Assembly (NCBI GenBank): GCA_029776735.1
Contig: JAKOUL010000042.1
Span: forward strand, 1 to 9,748
From: Dictyoglomota bacterium
GTDB lineage: Bacteria > Dictyoglomota > Dictyoglomia > Dictyoglomales > Dictyoglomaceae
Reading direction: 5' to 3'
Length of the DNA: 9,748 nt
The translations under genes were made by a program, and so were the position numbers. Numbering within the stretch: position 1 is the stretch's first letter; every line of letters begins with the position of its first letter. The notes under the pieces were generated by a model that saw nothing but the letters and a program-made list of their open reading frames with translations, had not been told where the DNA came from and ran no database searches. Of this stretch, positions 7,005-9,748 are shown in pieces.

Positions 7005-7033
7005 TTTACTGTTTATATTATAATAATTACAAT
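7005..7033 (+). promoter_or_regulatory. Promoter of the alcohol dehydrogenase/hpt operon
   Basis: TTTACT (7005-7010) matches the -35 consensus at 4 of 6, followed by a 17-bp spacer and TACAAT (7028-7033), which matches -10 at 5 of 6. Transcription would start near 7040, giving a leader of about 40 nt before the ATG at 7080. A TATAAT at 7019-7024 is a competing -10 but lacks a -35 at proper distance. Confidence 0.5.
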
Positions 7034-7043
7034 AATACCGCAA
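7017..7043 (-). promoter_or_regulatory. Possible promoter of the small membrane protein/DUF4272-like operon
   Basis: On the minus strand a perfect TATAAT lies at 7022-7017. The best -35 is TTGCGG at 7043-7038, which gives a short 15-bp spacer. The start would be near 7010, some 25 nt before the ATG at 6984. It lies within the same bases as the plus-strand promoter, so the divergent operons probably share and compete for this region. The -10 is convincing; the -35 is not. Confidence 0.4.
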
Positions 7044-7065
7044 TGAATTTTTTAAAGGGGAAAAA

Positions 7066-7072
7066 GAGGGGG
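7066..7072 (+). promoter_or_regulatory. Shine-Dalgarno of the alcohol dehydrogenase gene
   Basis: GAGGGGG lies 7 nt before the ATG at 7080. A second AAAGGAT abuts the ATG and is too close to function, so the first is preferred. Confidence 0.6.
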
Positions 7073-7079
7073 AAAGGAT

Positions 7080-8189
7080 ATGTTTTATACATTAGAGCTT
7101 CCTAAAAAGATCCTCTATGGTAGAGGAAGTATAAATACCTTAGGTTCCGAACTTAAAAATATAGGTTCTAAATTTATTTTTTTAACAGGAGAAGCATCTT
7201 TAAAAAGAAGTGGATATTTAGATAAGATTATGGAAGATCTTGAAAAACATGAGATTAATGTAGTCTTGATTACAGGCATTCCTTCAGAGCCTACTTCGGA
7301 TATTATTTATCAGATATGTCATAAGATAGTGGGAGATAATTTTGATGGGGTAATTGGTGTTGGAGATGGGAGTGTCATGGATACTGCAAAGGTCATTGCT
7401 ATTGGTTTGAAAGCTAAAAAGGATATGAGGGAACTTCGTGGAATAGAGATAGAAGATGCATTACCTATTGTAGCTTCTCCTACTACTGCGGGTACTGGAA
7501 GCGAAACTACACGTTTTGCTGTAATTACTGATAAGGAAAACAAAAATAAATTTTTGCTCATGGGAAAGGCACTGGTTCCTACATTATCCATCATAGATCC
7601 AGAGCTTACTTTTAGTATGTCTTCACTGGTTACTGCTTATACAGGTATAGATGCTTTTTCCCATGCTTTAGAGTCTTATCTTTCACGGGGTTCTAATGTA
7701 ACTATAGATATCTTTTCCAAGTCTGCTATTGAAGAGATATATAGAACTTTACCTGAAGCAGTTTTAGAAAACTCAGAAGATGCAAAAGAGAGGATGGCAT
7801 ATGCTGCTTTTAGGGCTGGTATTGCTATAGATAATGCTAAGACTAATCTTATTCATGCTATGTCCTGTCCTTTAGAAGATATATATTCTATACCTCATGG
7901 TATTGCAAATGGTATTCTCTTACCTGCATACTTAAGATTCAATGCCCCATTTATTCCCACAGAAAAATATAAATTTCTTAAGGATATATTTGGAGGAAAT
8001 CCTTCTGAGAAAGTGGAAGAATTTTTAGAAATGGTGAATCTTCCCTTAAAAATTTCTCAAGCTACATCAGAAGATGTAGATGTAGATCTTCTTGTAAGGA
8101 GGACTATGGAAGCTAAGTGCAATTTGGAAAATAATTTAAGACCTGTTACTGAAGAGGATGTATATAACCTTTTCAAAGAAGTACTATAG
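7080..8189 (+). CDS. Iron-type (group III) alcohol dehydrogenase family protein with altered active site
   Basis: This 369-residue protein is a group III, metal-dependent alcohol dehydrogenase family member, which interconverts alcohols and aldehydes or ketones with NAD(P). The N-terminal Rossmann-like half has TGIPSEPT (65-72), the nucleotide loop GVGDGSVMDTAK (93-104) and PTTAGTGSE (134-142). The helical C-terminal half keeps all four expected metal ligands: D191 and H195 (DAFSHALE), H259 (IHAM) and H273 (IPHG). Three positions deviate. The usual GGGS loop reads GDGS (D96). The second histidine of the usual HxMAHPLG is C263. The following glycine is E266. It is slightly shorter than typical members (about 380). 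These changes may alter cofactor or substrate use or reduce activity. It is the first gene of a three-gene operon; the next starts 3 nt after its TAG stop. Family is certain; substrate unknown. Confidence 0.92.
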   Translation: MFYTLELPKKILYGRGSINTLGSELKNIGSKFIFLTGEASLKRSGYLDKIMEDLEKHEINVVLITGIPSEPTSDIIYQICHKIVGDNFDGVIGVGDGSVMDTAKVIAIGLKAKKDMRELRGIEIEDALPIVASPTTAGTGSETTRFAVITDKENKNKFLLMGKALVPTLSIIDPELTFSMSSLVTAYTGIDAFSHALESYLSRGSNVTIDIFSKSAIEEIYRTLPEAVLENSEDAKERMAYAAFRAGIAIDNAKTNLIHAMSCPLEDIYSIPHGIANGILLPAYLRFNAPFIPTEKYKFLKDIFGGNPSEKVEEFLEMVNLPLKISQATSEDVDVDLLVRRTMEAKCNLENNLRPVTEEDVYNLFKEVL

Positions 8190-8192
8190 GTT

Positions 8193-9110
8193 ATGGGAAA
8201 AATAAAGCTCATTACCATGTCCCGAGATTTTGGGACTGATATAGATGATCTAATAAGGAAGCTTTCTCAGGAGATAAAGGGAGAGGTTTTGGATAGAGAA
8301 AAATTATATGCAGAGCTTGAAAAATTAGGGATTTCAAGAGAAAAGATAGAAAGAAATGGTGAGTTAAGTAAAGAAGAGAAAGAAGAATTTATAGATCTTT
8401 ATAAAGAAGGTATAAGAAAGGTCGTAGGAAATTATTTGGAAAAGGGTATGGTCTTTCTTTTGGGAAGAGGAGGTCAGTTTCTCTATCAAGGAGAAGATTT
8501 TGTCTTTCATATAAATGTTATAGCACCTTTAAATTATAGGGTGAAATATCTTTGTGAAAAATATCCTCTTTCCCAAGAAAAAGCTCTGGAACTTATAAAA
8601 GAAAAGGATCTTCAGCGGGAAATTTACTATTATTCCTTCTTCTTTTCTGATTGGAAAGATCCTTATCTTTATCATCTTGTCATTGATAAATCTTTCTTCT
8701 CTGATAGGGAGATAGAAGAGCTTATATGGAAAGTTTTGGAAAAAGAAGAAGTCCCTGTGCCAGCTTTGGAACAGCTTTCTTTTCCTACAAAACCTACTTT
8801 TGCTAATGAGAGTGAGGAAGAATTTGCTAAAATTCTGAGTTTTTATCAGATAAAATGGGAATATGAACCGAGGGCATTTCCTCTGGAGTGGGATAGTGAG
8901 GGACAAGTGTTAGAATCTTTTAGCCCTGATTTTTACCTTCCAGATTTTGATCTTTATATTGAGCTTACTCTTCAAAAACCTAAGTTAATAAGTGAAAAGT
9001 TAAGAAAGATCAGAAAATTAGAAGAACTATATCCTGATATAAAGATAAAACTTTTTTATGGTAAAGAATATAAAAAACTTTTGGCTAAGTATGGAATAAG
9101 AATAGGATAA
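8193..9110 (+). CDS. Cytidylate-kinase-like domain fused to a PD-(D/E)XK-like domain
   Basis: This 305-residue protein has two parts. Residues 1-185 follow the cytidylate-kinase-like family (PF13189): ITMSRDFG (7-14), VLDREKLY (32-39), VFLLGRGGQFL (87-97), INVIAPLNYRV (107-117), EKDLQREIYYYSFF (137-150) and DPYLYHLVID (156-165). The usual glycine-rich loop after SRxFG is replaced by TDIDD (15-19), so ATP binding is doubtful. After a linker, residues 205-305 look like a restriction-endonuclease-fold domain: EEEFAKILSFYQIKWEYEP (208-226), SPDFYLP (244-250), IELT (256-259), then basic helix EKLRKIRKL (268-276) and IKIKLFYG (283-290). D246 and E257 fit the PD...E part of PD-(D/E)XK, with T259 where lysine is usual. 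The start has no real Shine-Dalgarno and lies 3 nt after the dehydrogenase stop, implying coupled translation. It is followed 6 nt later by hpt. Domain calls are likely; the function is unknown. Confidence 0.82.
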   Translation: MGKIKLITMSRDFGTDIDDLIRKLSQEIKGEVLDREKLYAELEKLGISREKIERNGELSKEEKEEFIDLYKEGIRKVVGNYLEKGMVFLLGRGGQFLYQGEDFVFHINVIAPLNYRVKYLCEKYPLSQEKALELIKEKDLQREIYYYSFFFSDWKDPYLYHLVIDKSFFSDREIEELIWKVLEKEEVPVPALEQLSFPTKPTFANESEEEFAKILSFYQIKWEYEPRAFPLEWDSEGQVLESFSPDFYLPDFDLYIELTLQKPKLISEKLRKIRKLEELYPDIKIKLFYGKEYKKLLAKYGIRIG

Positions 9111-9115
9111 AGGAG
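9109..9115 (+). promoter_or_regulatory. Shine-Dalgarno of hpt, unusually close to the start
   Basis: AAAGGAG overlaps the upstream stop codon and leaves only one base before the ATG at 9117. This is tighter than the usual 5 to 9 nt. No alternative start nearby is better, since the protein alignment with the family begins at once. Coupling to the upstream gene may compensate. Confidence 0.55.
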
Positions 9116-9116
9116 A

Positions 9117-9641
9117 ATGGGAGAAAAGATAGGCAAAATTTTATTTACAAAAGAAGAGATTGAAAGAAGGATAAGGGAGCTTGGAGAAGAGATAAGTAGA
9201 GATTATGCAAGGAAAGAGCCTATTTTAGTATGTGTACTAAAAGGGGCAGTATATTTTGCAGTAGATCTTACAAGAAGTCTTACCATACCTTTTATATTGG
9301 ATTTTATCTCCATACTAAGTTATGGATCCTCTCAAGAAGATCAGGGAGTTGTGAGGATTTTAAAAGACTTGGATGTGAATATATATGGTAGTGATGTGCT
9401 TATTATAGAAGATATTGTAGATACCGGACTTACTCTTTCTTATCTCTTAAGGAATTTTCAAGCACGAAAACCTAACTCATTGAAAATTTGTACCCTTATT
9501 GACTGTCCAGGAAGAAGGATTATAGAAGTAAATATAGCATATAAGGGATTTGAGATCCCTGATTCTTATGTAGTAGGATATGGACTTGATTATAAAGAAA
9601 AATACAGAAATTTACCTTATATTGCAGTTCTTGACGATTAA
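9117..9641 (+). CDS. hpt: Hypoxanthine phosphoribosyltransferase
   Basis: This 174-residue protein has the usual length and all main blocks of bacterial hypoxanthine(-guanine) phosphoribosyltransferase, which makes IMP or GMP from the free base and PRPP in cytoplasmic purine salvage. Seen in order are LFTKEEIERRIRELGEEIS (9-27), the PRPP-contacting LKGA (41-44), the flexible-loop motif LSYGSS (67-72), VVRILKDLD (78-86), the PRPP-binding EDIVDTGLTL (98-107) with D102 near the catalytic position, and the C-terminal block GFEIPDSYVVGYGLDY (144-159) ending YRNLPYIAVL. The common LLDKPxRR reads LIDCPGRR, so the lysine is C130 here. It is the last gene of the operon, 6 nt after and in frame with the kinase-like/nuclease-like gene. 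Its stop overlaps that of a convergent gene. Identification is secure; preference among hypoxanthine, guanine and xanthine is not readable. Confidence 0.96.
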   Translation: MGEKIGKILFTKEEIERRIRELGEEISRDYARKEPILVCVLKGAVYFAVDLTRSLTIPFILDFISILSYGSSQEDQGVVRILKDLDVNIYGSDVLIIEDIVDTGLTLSYLLRNFQARKPNSLKICTLIDCPGRRIIEVNIAYKGFEIPDSYVVGYGLDYKEKYRNLPYIAVLDD

Positions 9642-9748
9642 AAATCATCTTTTATAGCACATTCTAAGAATTTATCAATATATCCTTTCATTTCCTCTAC
9701 ATAATTTAGTATCTCTTCTCTCAGTCTTTCTCCATCTTCAGTAAGACG
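9638..9748 (-). CDS. C-terminal end of an unidentified gene, possibly a winged-helix regulator
   Basis: On the minus strand the frame is open from the right edge to TAA at 9640-9638, giving 36 residues beginning RLTEDGERLREEILNYVEEM and ending in IKDDF. The opening LTEDGERL followed by a long amphipathic helix resembles the end of the DNA-binding domain and the C-terminal helix of PadR-like or similar winged-helix regulators (LTxxGxxL), but this is a short match. The start lies outside the window. The TAA overlaps the hpt stop, with TTAA at 9638-9641 shared by both genes. Coding character is good; the family is a guess. Confidence 0.6.
   Translation of the reverse strand, partial: RLTEDGERLREEILNYVEEMKGYIDKFLECAIKDDF

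Noticed and set aside
8529..8906. Minus-strand open frame of 125 codons inside the kinase-like/nuclease-like gene
   Set aside because: The product is a phenylalanine-, lysine- and arginine-rich antisense shadow; the plus-strand protein has recognisable domains across the whole stretch.

Overview
The window is AT-rich, with arginine coded almost only by AGA/AGG, much ATA isoleucine, strong purine bias in coding strands and almost no intergenic space. Together with the gene set (an LpxB-like protein of the cyanobacterial/Deinococcus type, a cytoplasmic GH106-like glycosidase, compact operons), this suggests a small-genome AT-rich thermophile, most likely Dictyoglomus or a close relative. That assignment is inference from composition and recalled protein families; no search was run. 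I see no rRNA, tRNA, CRISPR array, insertion sequence or replication origin.

Layout. Positions 1-312 hold no convincing complete gene: a frame on the minus strand runs off the left edge, followed by what may be decayed coding DNA and an 11-bp inverted repeat downstream of the next gene. Positions 313-1713 (minus) encode a radical SAM protein with a SPASM-like C-terminal cysteine set. A 139-bp divergent promoter region (1714-1852) separates it from a two-gene plus-strand operon: an LpxB-like glycosyltransferase-fold protein (1853-3088) and a 1010-residue GH106-like glycoside hydrolase (3092-6124). This operon meets a minus-strand pair head-on at 6121-6124: a 36-residue single-pass membrane protein too short for ordinary gene calling (6874-6984) and a DUF4272-like protein (6121-6870). 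A second divergent promoter region (6985-7079) leads to a plus-strand three-gene operon: an iron-type alcohol dehydrogenase with altered active-site residues (7080-8189), a fusion of a cytidylate-kinase-like domain with a PD-(D/E)XK-like domain (8193-9110), and hypoxanthine phosphoribosyltransferase (9117-9641). The 3' end of another minus-strand gene (9638-9748) overlaps the last stop codon.

How the genes may work together. The LpxB-like/GH106-like pair suggests handling of a cell-surface or storage glycan or glycoside, but the substrate cannot be read from the sequence. In the last operon, the kinase-like/nuclease-like fusion next to hpt is the most interesting item. Its P-loop is degenerate and its nuclease-like motif ends in E-L-T instead of E-x-K, so both halves look like modified enzymes of unknown role tied to purine salvage. 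Two architectural regularities also stand out. All four within-operon junctions keep the downstream gene in the same reading frame as the upstream one, only 3 or 6 nt after its stop. Both convergent gene pairs share a four-base TTAA stop overlap.
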